From positions 88,888 through 152,887 of the forward strand of contig JAZKBP010000030.1 of the NCBI GenBank assembly GCA_040388555.1: a stretch of DNA of 64,000 nucleotides, read 5' to 3'. The notes under the pieces were generated by a model. It saw only the letters and a list, made by a program, of their open reading frames with translations, made no database searches and was not told the DNA's origin. Below are positions 41,767 through 51,615 of the stretch, one piece after another (positions within the stretch are counted from its first letter, which is position 1; each line of letters starts with the position of its first letter). Both the position numbers and the translations under genes were made by a program. The DNA is from Telluria_A sp040388555 (GTDB taxonomy: Bacteria > Pseudomonadota > Gammaproteobacteria > Burkholderiales > Burkholderiaceae_D).

Positions 41767-42729
41767 ATGACGACAGCGGTAGTGCCCGAGTTCATGCATC
41801 GGACGGTTCTGCTTGACGAAGCGGTCGATGCGCTCCATCTCGAGGGCGATCGCGCCGACGGCATCTACATCGATGGCACCTTCGGCCGGGGCGGCCACAG
41901 CCGCCTGATCCTCTCCAAGCTCGGCGCCGCGGGGCGCCTGATCGCCTTCGACAAAGATCCGCAAGCGATCCACACCGCCAGCGAAGTGCAAGACGAGCGC
42001 TTCGCCATCGTGCACGACAGCTTTGCCACCATGCGCAGCGCCTTGGCAGCGCGCGCAATCTCCCGGGTCGACGGCATCTTGCTCGACCTTGGCATCTCTT
42101 CGCCCCAAGTGGACGACGCGGCGCGCGGTTTTAGCTTCCGCAACGATGGCCCGCTCGACATGCGCATGGATACCACGCGCGGCATGTCGGCGGCACAGTG
42201 GCTCGCCACAGAAACAGAACAAAAACTGGAAAAGGTGATACGCAATTATGGGGAAGAACGGTTTGCTTTTCAGATTGCAAAGGCGATTGTTGCTCGCAGG
42301 GCAATCGAACCAATTTCAAGCACACGACAGCTTGCCGGCATCGTGGCAAACGCGGTTAAAACACGTGAAAAGGGCAAAGATCCGGCCACCCGCACCTTTC
42401 AGGCTATCCGGATTTTCATCAATCAAGAGCTTGAAGACCTCGAAACCGGGCTGAACGAAGCGTATGCCATGCTCGCGCCGGGCGCGCGCCTGGCCATCAT
42501 CAGCTTCCATTCGCTGGAAGACCGGATGGTCAAGCAATTTTTGGCCAGCAAGGTCAAGCTCGAGCAACCGGACCGGCGCTTGCCGATCCGGGCGGTCGAC
42601 CTGCCGCAGCCGGAAATGCGCCTGTTGGGGCGCGTGATGCCGTCCGTGCTTGAAGTCGAAGCCAATCCGCGCGCGCGCTCGGCGGTGATGCGCGTGGCCG
42701 AGCGCCTGGCGCCAAGGGGCGCGCCATGA
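41767..42729 (+). CDS. rsmH: 16S rRNA (cytosine-1402-N4)-methyltransferase
   Basis: RsmH (MraW) methylates N4 of C1402 in 16S rRNA. The 320-residue protein has the SAM-binding DGTFGRGGHSRLIL near residue 37, LLDLGISSPQVDDAARGFSF near 104, and ISFHSLEDRMVKQF near 245. The inserted helical domain lies between. A part of this gene (about 42190-42420) is clearly more AT-rich than its surroundings, without frame disruption. The last four bases overlap ftsL. Confidence 0.96.
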   Translation: MTTAVVPEFMHRTVLLDEAVDALHLEGDRADGIYIDGTFGRGGHSRLILSKLGAAGRLIAFDKDPQAIHTASEVQDERFAIVHDSFATMRSALAARAISRVDGILLDLGISSPQVDDAARGFSFRNDGPLDMRMDTTRGMSAAQWLATETEQKLEKVIRNYGEERFAFQIAKAIVARRAIEPISSTRQLAGIVANAVKTREKGKDPATRTFQAIRIFINQELEDLETGLNEAYAMLAPGARLAIISFHSLEDRMVKQFLASKVKLEQPDRRLPIRAVDLPQPEMRLLGRVMPSVLEVEANPRARSAVMRVAERLAPRGAP

Positions 42730-42998
42730 GCGGCAAGGTGAACCTGGTGCTGGTGGCCTTGCTGGTCGCGTGCGGCCTGTCGCTGGTGAACGCGCAGTTC
42801 CAGGCGCGCCACCTGTTCATCGAAGTCGAGCGCGCGCAGGACGAATCGCACCAGCTCGAGATCGACTACGCCCAGCTGCAGCTGGACCAGTCCACGCTGG
42901 GCAAAAGCTCGCGCATCGAACACATCGCGCGCACCGACCTGAACATGCAGCCAGTGTCGAACGCGCGCACCCAGTACCTGACGGAGGGCGACAAATGA
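42726..42998 (+). CDS. ftsL: Cell division protein FtsL
   Basis: This short 90-residue bitopic protein links FtsQ and FtsB to FtsW and FtsI in the divisome. It has one membrane helix (about 5-24, VNLVLVALLVACGLSLVNAQ) and then a leucine-zipper-like coiled coil (FIEVERAQDESHQLEIDYAQLQL). Identity rests on position and topology, since FtsL diverges fast. Both ends overlap neighbours by four bases (ATGA junctions). Confidence 0.92.
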   Translation: MSGKVNLVLVALLVACGLSLVNAQFQARHLFIEVERAQDESHQLEIDYAQLQLDQSTLGKSSRIEHIARTDLNMQPVSNARTQYLTEGDK

Positions 42999-44770
42999 GC
43001 CGCAGCGGGCACGGTCACAGTAGCGCGCGGGTAGCGGCCTCGAAAGGGGTGTCGTTTTCGCAAAGCCCGGTGCTGGCGGTACGTATGCCGATGTGGCGCT
43101 CGCGCGTGGTCGTGTTCGTGCTGTTCGTGGCCTTCGCGGCCCTGGCCGGCAAAGCCTTGTGGCTGCAGGCCGTCACCACCCAGTTCCTGCAAAAGCAGGG
43201 CGAGAGCCGCTACGCCTTCACCATCGAGCTGCCCGCCACGCGCGGCAAGATCATGGACCGCAACGGCCAGGTGCTGGCCTCCTCGATGCCGGTCAAGGGC
43301 ATCGCCGCTTTCCCTGACATCATGCGCGCCGAGCCGGCCGACAAACTCGAGGAACTGGCCAAGCTGCTCGAGATGAAAAGCGCCGACCTGCAGCACAAGA
43401 TCGCGGGCGACCGCCACATCTACCTCAAGCACCAGGTGGAGCAGGACGTGGTCGACCAGATCGCCAAGCTCAATGTGGGCGGCATCGACATCATCAAGGA
43501 ATACAAGCGCTACTATCCGGAAGGCCCCGTCACCACCCACGTGGTGGGCTTCACCAATATCGACGACATCGGCCAGGAAAGCATGGAGCTGGCCCAGCAG
43601 AAGGCGCTGGTGGGCGCCACCGGCAGCCGGCGCGTGATCAAGGACCGCCTCGGCCACATCGTCGAGGACATCAAGGCCGTCAAGGAGCCGCACGACGGGC
43701 GCGACTTGACGCTCTCGATCGACAGCAAGATCCAGTACATCGCCTTCACCAAGCTGCGCGACGCCGTCGAAAAATACAACGCCAAGGCGGGCGGCGCCGT
43801 CGTGCTGGACGTGCACACGGGCGAAGTGCTGGCGCTGGCCAACTGGCCCGCCTACAACCCGAACGACCGGCGCGTGCTGACCGGCGACCAGTTGCGCAAC
43901 CGCGTGCTGACCGACACCTTCGAACCGGGCTCGACCTTGAAGCCGCTGACGGCCGCGCTGGCGCTCGACACCAACCGCGTCACCCCAAGCACCATGTACC
44001 AGACCTCGCCGGGCGCCATGCAAATTGGCGACCGCATCATCCACGACTCGCACTCGCACGGCGTGATGAGCGTGTCCGAGATCATCCAGAAGTCCTCCAA
44101 CATCGGCATGGCGAAGATCGCGCTGCCGATGCCGGCCAAGGAAATGTGGGAGATGTTCACCAAGGCCGGCCTGGGCCAGCAGCCTAAATTCGGCTTCCCC
44201 GGCGCCGTGGCCGGGCGCGTGCGCCCTTATAAATCCTGGCGTCCGATCGAGCAGGCGAATATGGCTTTCGGCCAGGGCATCTCGGTGTCCCTGATCCAGC
44301 TGGCGCGCTCCTACCTGATTTTCGCCCGCAACGGCGACCTGATTCCGCTGTCGTTCCAAAAGCTGGCCGAACCGCCGGTGGGCCAGCAAGTGATCTCCGA
44401 GCGCACCGCGCGCCAGATGCGCGAGATTCTCGAAACCGTGGTCAGCCCGGCCGGCACCGCGCCCAAGGCGCAAGTGGCGGGCTACCGCGCCGGCGGCAAG
44501 ACCGGCACCGCGCAAAAGCTGGTCAACGGCCACTACTCGCAAACCAAATTCGTGTCCTCGTTCGTCGGCATCGTGCCGATGTCGGCGCCGCGCTTCGTCA
44601 TCGCCATCATGATCGACGAGCCGGCCACGGCCATGCACGTGGGCGGCGACGTGGCCGCGCCGACTTTCTCGGAGGTGGCCGCCAACGCGCTGCGCGCGGC
44701 CAACGTAGCACCCGATTCGAGCGTGACCAATATCGTCATTCCAGAAAATCCAATCGAGGAGAACCTGTGA
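42995..44770 (+). CDS. ftsI: Peptidoglycan transpeptidase FtsI (PBP3)
   Basis: FtsI cross-links septal peptidoglycan. The 591-residue protein has a short cytoplasmic tail, one membrane helix (about 35-55), the class B pedestal, and the transpeptidase motifs: SxxK in EPGSTLKPLTAA (about residue 312), SSN in QKSSNIGMAKI, and KTGT in GGKTGTAQ. I chose the ATG that overlaps the ftsL stop; the longer frame starts within ftsL. The stop shares one base with the murE start (TGATG). Confidence 0.96.
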   Translation: MSRSGHGHSSARVAASKGVSFSQSPVLAVRMPMWRSRVVVFVLFVAFAALAGKALWLQAVTTQFLQKQGESRYAFTIELPATRGKIMDRNGQVLASSMPVKGIAAFPDIMRAEPADKLEELAKLLEMKSADLQHKIAGDRHIYLKHQVEQDVVDQIAKLNVGGIDIIKEYKRYYPEGPVTTHVVGFTNIDDIGQESMELAQQKALVGATGSRRVIKDRLGHIVEDIKAVKEPHDGRDLTLSIDSKIQYIAFTKLRDAVEKYNAKAGGAVVLDVHTGEVLALANWPAYNPNDRRVLTGDQLRNRVLTDTFEPGSTLKPLTAALALDTNRVTPSTMYQTSPGAMQIGDRIIHDSHSHGVMSVSEIIQKSSNIGMAKIALPMPAKEMWEMFTKAGLGQQPKFGFPGAVAGRVRPYKSWRPIEQANMAFGQGISVSLIQLARSYLIFARNGDLIPLSFQKLAEPPVGQQVISERTARQMREILETVVSPAGTAPKAQVAGYRAGGKTGTAQKLVNGHYSQTKFVSSFVGIVPMSAPRFVIAIMIDEPATAMHVGGDVAAPTFSEVAANALRAANVAPDSSVTNIVIPENPIEENL

Positions 44771-46311
44771 TGGCGCCCATGCACGTCGCCGACATCTGCC
44801 AATGGATTGGGCAAGCCGCGCCGGGCGCCAAGCTGGCGTCCGATTCGCGTCGCATCAAGACGGGTGACGTGTTCTTCGCCTATCCGGGCGAGGCGGGCGA
44901 TGGGCGCGCCTTCATCGCCGCCGCCATCGCGCAGGGCGCCGCGGCCGTGGTGCTGGAAGCCGATGGCGCCGCCTGGGACAACGCATGGACGGTGCCGTAT
45001 CTGGCCGTATCAAGCCTCAAGGCGCAAGCGGGCCTGATCGCGCACGCCTGGTACGGCATGCCGGACGCGGCGATGTACACGGTCGGCGTCACCGGCACCA
45101 ACGGCAAGACTTCCTGCGCCGTCTGGCTGGGCCAGGCGCTGGCGCATATCCACGGCCCGGCGGCCGTGATTGGCACCCTCGGCGTGGGCATGTTCAAGGG
45201 CCGCGGCGAGGTTGAGTTTGACGTCACCGGCTACACCACGCCGGACGCTGTCCTGTTGGCCGGCAAGCTGGCCGAGATGCGCGACGCGGGCGCCGCCTCG
45301 CTGGCCATTGAGGTATCCTCGATCGGGCTCGAACAAGGCCGCACCAGCGGCATGCATTTTGACGTGGCGCTCTTCACCAATCTCACGCGCGACCATCTCG
45401 ACTACCACGGCGACATGGCCGCCTACGAGGCCGCCAAGACCAAGCTGTTCGACTGGCCCGGTTTGAAAACGGCGGTCTTGAACCTGGATGACCCAGCCGG
45501 ACTGCGCTTGGTTGCGTACCTGCAGGCCAAGTTCGGGCCAGCGCTGGCGCTGTACGGCTACACCTTGCGCGACGCCGCCGCGCAGCCGGAGATTGCGGGC
45601 GTGTCTATCCTGCGCGCGTCCCAGTTCCGTAGCCGTCACAGCGGTACCGATTTTCATTTCGATTCGCCCCTGGGTGGCGCCACTGTCAAGACCCAGCTGG
45701 TTGGCCACTTCAACATCAGCAATGCGCTGGGCGTGTTGGCGGCCTTGCTGGCGCGCGGCACCGCCTTGCGCACCGCGCTCGACGCCATCGAAGCGCTCAC
45801 GCCGGCGCCCGGACGCATGCAGCAGGTGGGCGGGCAGGACGCGCCGATGGTCGTGATCGACTACGCCCACACCCCGGACGCGCTGGAAAAAACCCTGCAA
45901 GCGCTGCGCCCTGTCGCGCACGAGCGCGGCGGCCAACTGTGGTGCGTGTTCGGCTGCGGCGGCGACCGCGACCCGGGCAAGCGCCCGCAAATGGGCGCCA
46001 TCGCCCAGCTGGCCGACCACGTGCTCGTCACCAGCGACAATCCGCGCAGCGAGGACGCCGGCGCCATCATGGCCCAGATCATCGCGGGCATGGACGCGCA
46101 GCATCCGACGTCGGTGTTCCAGGCCATCGAGGATCGCGCCGCGGCCATCCTGTCGGCCGTGCGGCACGCCGCCAAGGCCGATGTGATCCTGTTGGCCGGT
46201 AAAGGCCACGAGCCCTACCAGGAAATCAAGGGTCGCAAGCTGGCGTTTTCCGATTCCGACCATGCCTCGCTGGCGCTGGCCGCCCGCATGACGATGATGA
46301 GGACTAATTGA
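44770..46311 (+). CDS. murE: UDP-MurNAc-L-Ala-D-Glu:meso-DAP ligase MurE
   Basis: MurE adds the third amino acid of the peptidoglycan stem. The 513-residue Mur ligase has the ATP loop GVTGTNGKTS near residue 110, the carbamylated-lysine region, and DNPRSED near 417, the motif that selects meso-diaminopimelate. GAGGAG lies before the ATG. The start shares a base with the ftsI stop; the gene ends in TGATG with murF. Confidence 0.96.
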   Translation: MAPMHVADICQWIGQAAPGAKLASDSRRIKTGDVFFAYPGEAGDGRAFIAAAIAQGAAAVVLEADGAAWDNAWTVPYLAVSSLKAQAGLIAHAWYGMPDAAMYTVGVTGTNGKTSCAVWLGQALAHIHGPAAVIGTLGVGMFKGRGEVEFDVTGYTTPDAVLLAGKLAEMRDAGAASLAIEVSSIGLEQGRTSGMHFDVALFTNLTRDHLDYHGDMAAYEAAKTKLFDWPGLKTAVLNLDDPAGLRLVAYLQAKFGPALALYGYTLRDAAAQPEIAGVSILRASQFRSRHSGTDFHFDSPLGGATVKTQLVGHFNISNALGVLAALLARGTALRTALDAIEALTPAPGRMQQVGGQDAPMVVIDYAHTPDALEKTLQALRPVAHERGGQLWCVFGCGGDRDPGKRPQMGAIAQLADHVLVTSDNPRSEDAGAIMAQIIAGMDAQHPTSVFQAIEDRAAAILSAVRHAAKADVILLAGKGHEPYQEIKGRKLAFSDSDHASLALAARMTMMRTN

Positions 46312-47726
46312 TGCGCGGCTCGCTGGCACAAATAGCCCACGCGCTCGTTGGCGCGCACATGGCGCAAGACGCCTCCTTCGAAGGCGTGTCGACCGATAGC
46401 CGCACCGTGGCCGCCGGTTCCCTGTTCGTCGCGCTGCGTGGCGAGCACTTCGACGCGCATGCCTTCCTCGACCAAGTAGCGCAAAAAGGCGTGGCCGGCG
46501 TCGTGGTCGAACAACTGCCCGCCGGCTGGACGCTGCCCGCCATCGTGGTGCCCGATACGCTCGTGGCGCTGGGCCAGATCGCCAATGTGTGGCGCCGCCA
46601 GTACACCTTGCCCATCATTGGTGTCACCGGCAGCAATGGCAAGACGACGGTCAAGGAGATGATCGCCTCGATCCTGGCGGCCGCGTTCGGCGAAGCAGGC
46701 CGCCTGGCCACGCGCGGCAACCTGAATAATGAAATCGGCGTGCCGCTGACGGTGATGCGCCTGGCCGCCGAACACCAGGCCGCCGTGATCGAGCTGGGCA
46801 TGAACCACCCCGGCGAAATCGGCCGCTTGAGCCGGATCGCGGAACCGACCATCGGCTTGGTCAACAATGCCCAGCGCGAGCATCAGGAGTTCATGCACAC
46901 GGTTGAAGCCGTGGCGCGCGAAAACGGCAGCGTGCTGGCCGGCCTGCCCACCAGCGGCATCGCCGTGTTCCCGAGCGACGACGAATTCACGCCGCTGTGG
47001 CGCAGCATGGCACCGCAACGCGCCCACGGCACCATCACCTTCGGCTTTGACGCCACCGCCAACGTGAGCTGCCTGCACCGCGCCACTGAATTTGGCAGCG
47101 AACTGGCCGTGACGGTGCGCGCGCACGACATGGCCGACGAAGAATTTGCGGTCCGCCTGGGCGCGGCCGGCCTGCACAATGTGCGCAACGCGCTTGCCGC
47201 GATCGCGTGCGCGCTGGCGGCGGACATCCCGCAGGAAGCGATCATCCACGGCCTGGAAGCGTTCGCCCCCGTCACCGGCCGTCTGCAGCGCAAGCGCGCC
47301 GCCAACGGCGCGGTGCTCATCGACGACACGTACAACGCCAACCCCGATTCCGTGCGCGCCGCCATCGACGTGCTGGCGCAAGCGCCTTCGCCGCGCATCC
47401 TGGTGCTGGGCGACATGGGCGAAGTGGGCACGCAGGGGCGGCAGTTCCACGAAGAGATCGGCGCCTACGCCGCCAGCCGCGGCATCGACCGCCTGCTGGC
47501 CACGGGCGAACTGGCGCGCCACCTGGCCGGCGCCGGCGCCCCCGGTTTCGCACAACACTTTGAGCAGTTCGACGAATTATTGGCAGCACTAGATACGGTA
47601 CTGGGTACTCAGCTGGGCAGCAAATCTGACGCAACTGTGCTGGTCAAGGGCTCGCGCTTCATGAAAATGGAACGCGTGGTCCAACACCTGCTTGGATTTC
47701 AACACACTAGCAAGGAAGCCCACTAA
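46311..47726 (+). CDS. murF: UDP-MurNAc-tripeptide:D-Ala-D-Ala ligase MurF
   Basis: MurF adds D-Ala-D-Ala to complete the UDP-MurNAc pentapeptide. The 471-residue protein has GVTGSNGKTTVKEM near residue 101, RGNLNNEIGVPLT near 140, ELGMNHPGEI, and DDTYNANPDSVRAAI near 340, all MurF marks. The ATG shares one base with the murE stop. mraY begins two bases after its stop. Confidence 0.96.
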   Translation: MRGSLAQIAHALVGAHMAQDASFEGVSTDSRTVAAGSLFVALRGEHFDAHAFLDQVAQKGVAGVVVEQLPAGWTLPAIVVPDTLVALGQIANVWRRQYTLPIIGVTGSNGKTTVKEMIASILAAAFGEAGRLATRGNLNNEIGVPLTVMRLAAEHQAAVIELGMNHPGEIGRLSRIAEPTIGLVNNAQREHQEFMHTVEAVARENGSVLAGLPTSGIAVFPSDDEFTPLWRSMAPQRAHGTITFGFDATANVSCLHRATEFGSELAVTVRAHDMADEEFAVRLGAAGLHNVRNALAAIACALAADIPQEAIIHGLEAFAPVTGRLQRKRAANGAVLIDDTYNANPDSVRAAIDVLAQAPSPRILVLGDMGEVGTQGRQFHEEIGAYAASRGIDRLLATGELARHLAGAGAPGFAQHFEQFDELLAALDTVLGTQLGSKSDATVLVKGSRFMKMERVVQHLLGFQHTSKEAH

Positions 47727-47728
47727 CC

Positions 47729-48898
47729 ATGTTGCTATGGCTCGCCCAATACTTCCAGCAGGACTTAGGTCCGCTACGAATGTTCAACTTCATCACCTTC
47801 CGCGCCGTGTTCGCGACGATCACGGCGGTGGTCATCGGCTTGGGCGCCGGCCCGGGCGTGATCCGCATGCTCACCCGCTTGAAGGTGGGGCAGGCGGTGC
47901 GCACCGACGGCCCGCAGACGCACCTGAAAAAACAGGGCACACCCACCATGGGCGGTGTGCTGATCCTGATCGCCATCGGCGTGTCGACCCTGCTGTGGTG
48001 CGACTTGACGAATCGCCTGATCTGGCCGGTGCTGGTGGTCACGCTCGGCTTTGGCGCGGTCGGCTGGGTCGACGACTACCGCAAGGTTGTGTACAAGGAC
48101 CCGAACGGAATGCGCTCGGCTGAAAAATACTTCTGGCAGTCGCTGATCGGCGTCATCGCCGCGCTCTACCTGGCGTTCTCGGTGTCCGCACCGACGCCGT
48201 CCAAGGTGTGGGAACTGTTCTTCGCCTGGGTGCAGTCCGGCTTCTCGATGGACCTGCCGCCCAAGGCCGACCTGATCGTCCCCTTCTTCAAGACCATCAG
48301 CTATCCGCTGGGCGTGTGGGGCTTCATCGCGCTGACCTACTGCGTGATCGTCGGCACCAGCAATGCGGTCAACCTGACCGACGGCCTCGACGGCCTGGCC
48401 ATCATGCCAACGGTGATGGTCGGTTCGGCGCTCGGCTTATTCGCCTACGTGACCGGCAACGCGACCTATTCAAAGTACCTGTTCATCCCGCACATTCCCG
48501 GCGCCGGCGAACTGCTGATCTTTTGCGGCGCCATGGCCGGCGCGGGTTTGGCCTTCCTTTGGTATAACGCCCATCCGGCCCAGGTCTTCATGGGCGACGT
48601 GGGCGCGCTGGCGCTGGGCGGCGCGCTCGGCACCGTCGCGGTGATCGTGCGCCAGGAGATCGTGTTGTTCATCATGGGCGGCATTTTCGTGGTCGAGACG
48701 GTATCGGTGATCCTGCAGGTGGGCTGGTTCAAGTACACCAAGAAACGCTTTGGCACCGGGCGCCGCCTGCTCTTGATGGCGCCGCTGCATCACCACTTTG
48801 AGCAAAAAGGTTGGAAGGAGACGCAGGTGGTCGTGCGTTTCTGGATCGTGACGATGATGCTGGTCCTGGTGGGCCTGTCGACACTGAAGCTGCGGTAG
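47729..48898 (+). CDS. mraY: Phospho-MurNAc-pentapeptide transferase MraY
   Basis: MraY joins UDP-MurNAc-pentapeptide to undecaprenyl phosphate to form lipid I in the inner membrane. The 389-residue protein has about ten membrane helices and the catalytic and substrate motifs GTPTMGGVLIL near residue 71, VDDYRKVVYKDPNG near 114, NLTDGLDGLAI near 215, and APLHHHFE near 350. These are the expected DDxxK, NAxNxxDGLDGL-like and HHHxE blocks. murD follows after 12 bases. Confidence 0.97.
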   Translation: MLLWLAQYFQQDLGPLRMFNFITFRAVFATITAVVIGLGAGPGVIRMLTRLKVGQAVRTDGPQTHLKKQGTPTMGGVLILIAIGVSTLLWCDLTNRLIWPVLVVTLGFGAVGWVDDYRKVVYKDPNGMRSAEKYFWQSLIGVIAALYLAFSVSAPTPSKVWELFFAWVQSGFSMDLPPKADLIVPFFKTISYPLGVWGFIALTYCVIVGTSNAVNLTDGLDGLAIMPTVMVGSALGLFAYVTGNATYSKYLFIPHIPGAGELLIFCGAMAGAGLAFLWYNAHPAQVFMGDVGALALGGALGTVAVIVRQEIVLFIMGGIFVVETVSVILQVGWFKYTKKRFGTGRRLLLMAPLHHHFEQKGWKETQVVVRFWIVTMMLVLVGLSTLKLR

Positions 48899-48910
48899 GA
48901 AATAGAGAGC

Positions 48911-50407
48911 ATGACATACGAAGGCAAACTCGCACTGGTCTTGGGGCTCGGGGAATCCGGGCTCGCGATGGCGCAATGGCTAAGCCGTTGTGGCGCGCGC
49001 CTGCGCGTGGCCGACACCCGCGAGGCACCGCAGCGCCTGGCCGCGCTGCGCGCCGCCGTGCCTGAGGCCGAGTTCGTCGGTGGCGAGTTCGGCGTGGACC
49101 TGCTCGACGGCGTGGACTTCGTCACCGTCAGCCCTGGCCTGGCGCCCGGGCGCGAATTGGCGCTCATCGCGCCGGCCGCGGCCGAGCGTCAAATTCCCGT
49201 ATGGGGCGAGATCGAGTTGTTCGCGCAAGCGCTCGCGCAGCTCAAGGCCGAACGCGGCTACGCGCCCAAAGTCATCGCCATCACCGGCACCAACGGCAAG
49301 ACCACCGTCACCAGCCTGACTGGCCTGCTGTGCCAGCGCGCCGGCTTGAGCACCCGCGTGGCCGGTAACATCAGCCCTGCCGCGCTGGACGTGCTGCGCG
49401 AAGTGCTGGACCAAGACGCGCTTCCGCAAGCGTGGATACTTGAGTTGTCAAGCTTCCAGCTGCATGCCACGTTCAGCCTGCAAGCGGACGCCGCCACCGT
49501 CCTCAACGTCACCCAGGATCACCTGGACTGGCACTGCACGATGGCAGCCTACGCGCAGGATAAAGCGCGCATCTTCGGTCAGGACACCGTGCGCGTGCTC
49601 AATCGCGACGACGCGAGTGTGATGGCGATGGCCACGCCAACGGGCAGCAATATCACCTTCGGCTTGAACGAGCCGCAGCACGCCGATTGCTTCGGCCTGC
49701 AAAGCGAGCGCGGCATGCAGTGGTTGAGCGTGGCGGTGCCGGGCGAAGAGAGTGAAAAGAAGCGCAAGAAAAACGAGATTTTTGAACCCGCACCGTGCAC
49801 CCTGAACCGCCTGATGCCGGCCGACGCGCTGCGCATCCGCGGCTTGCACAATGCCTCGAACGCGCTGGCCGCGCTGGCCCTGTGCCGCGCCATCGGCTTG
49901 CCGTTCGCGCCGCTCTTGCACGGCTTGCGCGACTATGCGGGCGAATCGCACCGCGTGGAATTGGTGGCGGCGATCGACAGCGTCGAGTTCTACGACGATA
50001 GCAAAGGCACCAATGTGGGTGCCACGGTGGCCGCCTTGAACGGGCTGGGCAAGGCCTTCGGCGGCGAATGGCAGCGCATCGTGCTGATCGCCGGCGGCGA
50101 CGGCAAGGGCCAGGACTTCACACCGCTGGCCGAGCCGGTCTCGCGCTACGCCAGAGCGGTGCTGCTGATCGGCCGCGATGCCGCCGCCCTGCGCGCCGCG
50201 CTTGAACCGTCCGGCGTCGAGATGATCGACTGTGAATCGCTGCAGCAAGCGGTGCGGCGCGGTGCCGCGCTGGCCTTGGCCGGCGACGTGGTGCTGCTCT
50301 CGCCAGCGTGCGCCAGCCTCGACATGTTCACCAACTACGCCCACCGCGCGCAAGTGTTCGTCGAAGCCGTGCGCGAGCTGGCGCTCGAGAAAGGCCAGGA
50401 CATCTGA
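48911..50407 (+). CDS. murD: UDP-MurNAc-L-Ala:D-Glu ligase MurD
   Basis: MurD adds D-glutamate to UDP-MurNAc-L-Ala. The 498-residue protein shows LGLGESGLAMAQWL at the N-terminus, AITGTNGKTTVTSL near residue 120, ELSSFQLH, NVTQDHLDWH and FYDDSKGTNVGATV. It is longer than E. coli MurD (438 residues). Part of the extra length is a lysine-rich insert (ESEKKRKKNE) near residue 282, before the C-terminal domain. The stop shares one base with the ftsW start. Confidence 0.96.
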   Translation: MTYEGKLALVLGLGESGLAMAQWLSRCGARLRVADTREAPQRLAALRAAVPEAEFVGGEFGVDLLDGVDFVTVSPGLAPGRELALIAPAAAERQIPVWGEIELFAQALAQLKAERGYAPKVIAITGTNGKTTVTSLTGLLCQRAGLSTRVAGNISPAALDVLREVLDQDALPQAWILELSSFQLHATFSLQADAATVLNVTQDHLDWHCTMAAYAQDKARIFGQDTVRVLNRDDASVMAMATPTGSNITFGLNEPQHADCFGLQSERGMQWLSVAVPGEESEKKRKKNEIFEPAPCTLNRLMPADALRIRGLHNASNALAALALCRAIGLPFAPLLHGLRDYAGESHRVELVAAIDSVEFYDDSKGTNVGATVAALNGLGKAFGGEWQRIVLIAGGDGKGQDFTPLAEPVSRYARAVLLIGRDAAALRAALEPSGVEMIDCESLQQAVRRGAALALAGDVVLLSPACASLDMFTNYAHRAQVFVEAVRELALEKGQDI

Positions 50408-51615
50408 TGCCGCTCCAGCTGCCATTCAAGTTCGCCGCAGCACCGGCCAGCACGCCGATGGAGAGCCGTCTGCGCGCCCCGCGCATGATGGAATACGACC
50501 AGCCGCTGGTGTGGGTGACGCTCTTGCTGCTGCTGCTGGGGATGGTGATGGTGTACTCGGCCTCGATCGCGCTGTCCGATTCGCCCAAGTTCAACCACCC
50601 GCCTAACTACTTCCTGAACCGGCAAGCGACCTTCATCGCCGTGGGCCTGTTCGCCGGGCTGTTCGCCTTCCGTATCCGGATCTGCGACTGGCAGCGCCTG
50701 GCGCCATTCATGTTCGTGGGCACCTTGGCGCTGCTCGTTATCGTCCTGATTCCGCACGTGGGCATCTCGGTCAACGGCGGACAGCGCTGGCTGCCGCTCA
50801 AATTTTTCAATTTCCAGCCGTCCGAGCTGATGAAGCTGGTCGCCGTGCTGTACGCGGCCGACTACACGGTGCGCAAGCAAGCGCTTATGCACCGCCTGAC
50901 CAAGGGCTTCCTGCCGATGGCCGGCGCGATCGGTTTTGTCGGCTTGCTACTGCTGCTCGAGCCGGATCTGGGCGCCTTCGGCGTCATCGTCTGTATCGCG
51001 ATGGGCATCTTGTTCCTGGGCGGGATCAACGCGATCTGGTTCGGCGGCATCGGCGCTGTGCTGGTGATGATCTTCACGGCCATCATCGCCTTCTCTCCCT
51101 TCCGGCGCGCCCGCATGTTCGCCTACCTGAACCCTTGGGACGAAGACAATGCCATGAACAAGGCCTACCAGCTCACGCATTCGCTGATCGCTTTCGGCCG
51201 CGGCGAGCTGTTTGGCGTGGGCTTGGGTGGCAGCGTCGAAAAGCTGCATTACCTGCCCGAGGCGCATACCGACTTCCTGATGGCGGTGATCGGCGAAGAA
51301 CTGGGCCTCGTTGGGGTGCTCATCGTGATCATCATGTTCTACTGGCTGATCAAGCGCGCCTTCGACATCGGCCGCCAAGCCATCGCCATCGACCAAACCT
51401 TTGCCGGCTTGACCGCGAAGGGCATCGGCATCTGGATCGGCGTGCAAACCTTCATCAATATGGGCGTGAACCTGGGCCTGTTGCCGACCAAGGGCTTGAC
51501 CTTGCCGCTGATGAGCTACGGCGGTTCGGGCGTGCTGATCAACTGCGTCGGCCTTGGCATCTTGCTGCGCATCGACTACGAAAACCGCGTGCTGATGCGG
51601 GGAGGGCGGCTATGA
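50407..51615 (+). CDS. ftsW: Peptidoglycan glycosyltransferase FtsW
   Basis: FtsW is the SEDS-family polymerase that works with FtsI at the septum. The 402-residue protein has about ten membrane helices. The SEDS family text includes FQPSELMKLVAVLYAADY near residue 137, LLLEPDLGAFGVI near 180, EAHTDFLMAVIGEELGLVG near 288, and the end block KGLTLPLMSYGGSG. I chose the ATG joined to the murD stop, rather than a longer frame within murD. The stop overlaps the murG start by four bases. Confidence 0.96.
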   Translation: MPLQLPFKFAAAPASTPMESRLRAPRMMEYDQPLVWVTLLLLLLGMVMVYSASIALSDSPKFNHPPNYFLNRQATFIAVGLFAGLFAFRIRICDWQRLAPFMFVGTLALLVIVLIPHVGISVNGGQRWLPLKFFNFQPSELMKLVAVLYAADYTVRKQALMHRLTKGFLPMAGAIGFVGLLLLLEPDLGAFGVIVCIAMGILFLGGINAIWFGGIGAVLVMIFTAIIAFSPFRRARMFAYLNPWDEDNAMNKAYQLTHSLIAFGRGELFGVGLGGSVEKLHYLPEAHTDFLMAVIGEELGLVGVLIVIIMFYWLIKRAFDIGRQAIAIDQTFAGLTAKGIGIWIGVQTFINMGVNLGLLPTKGLTLPLMSYGGSGVLINCVGLGILLRIDYENRVLMRGGRL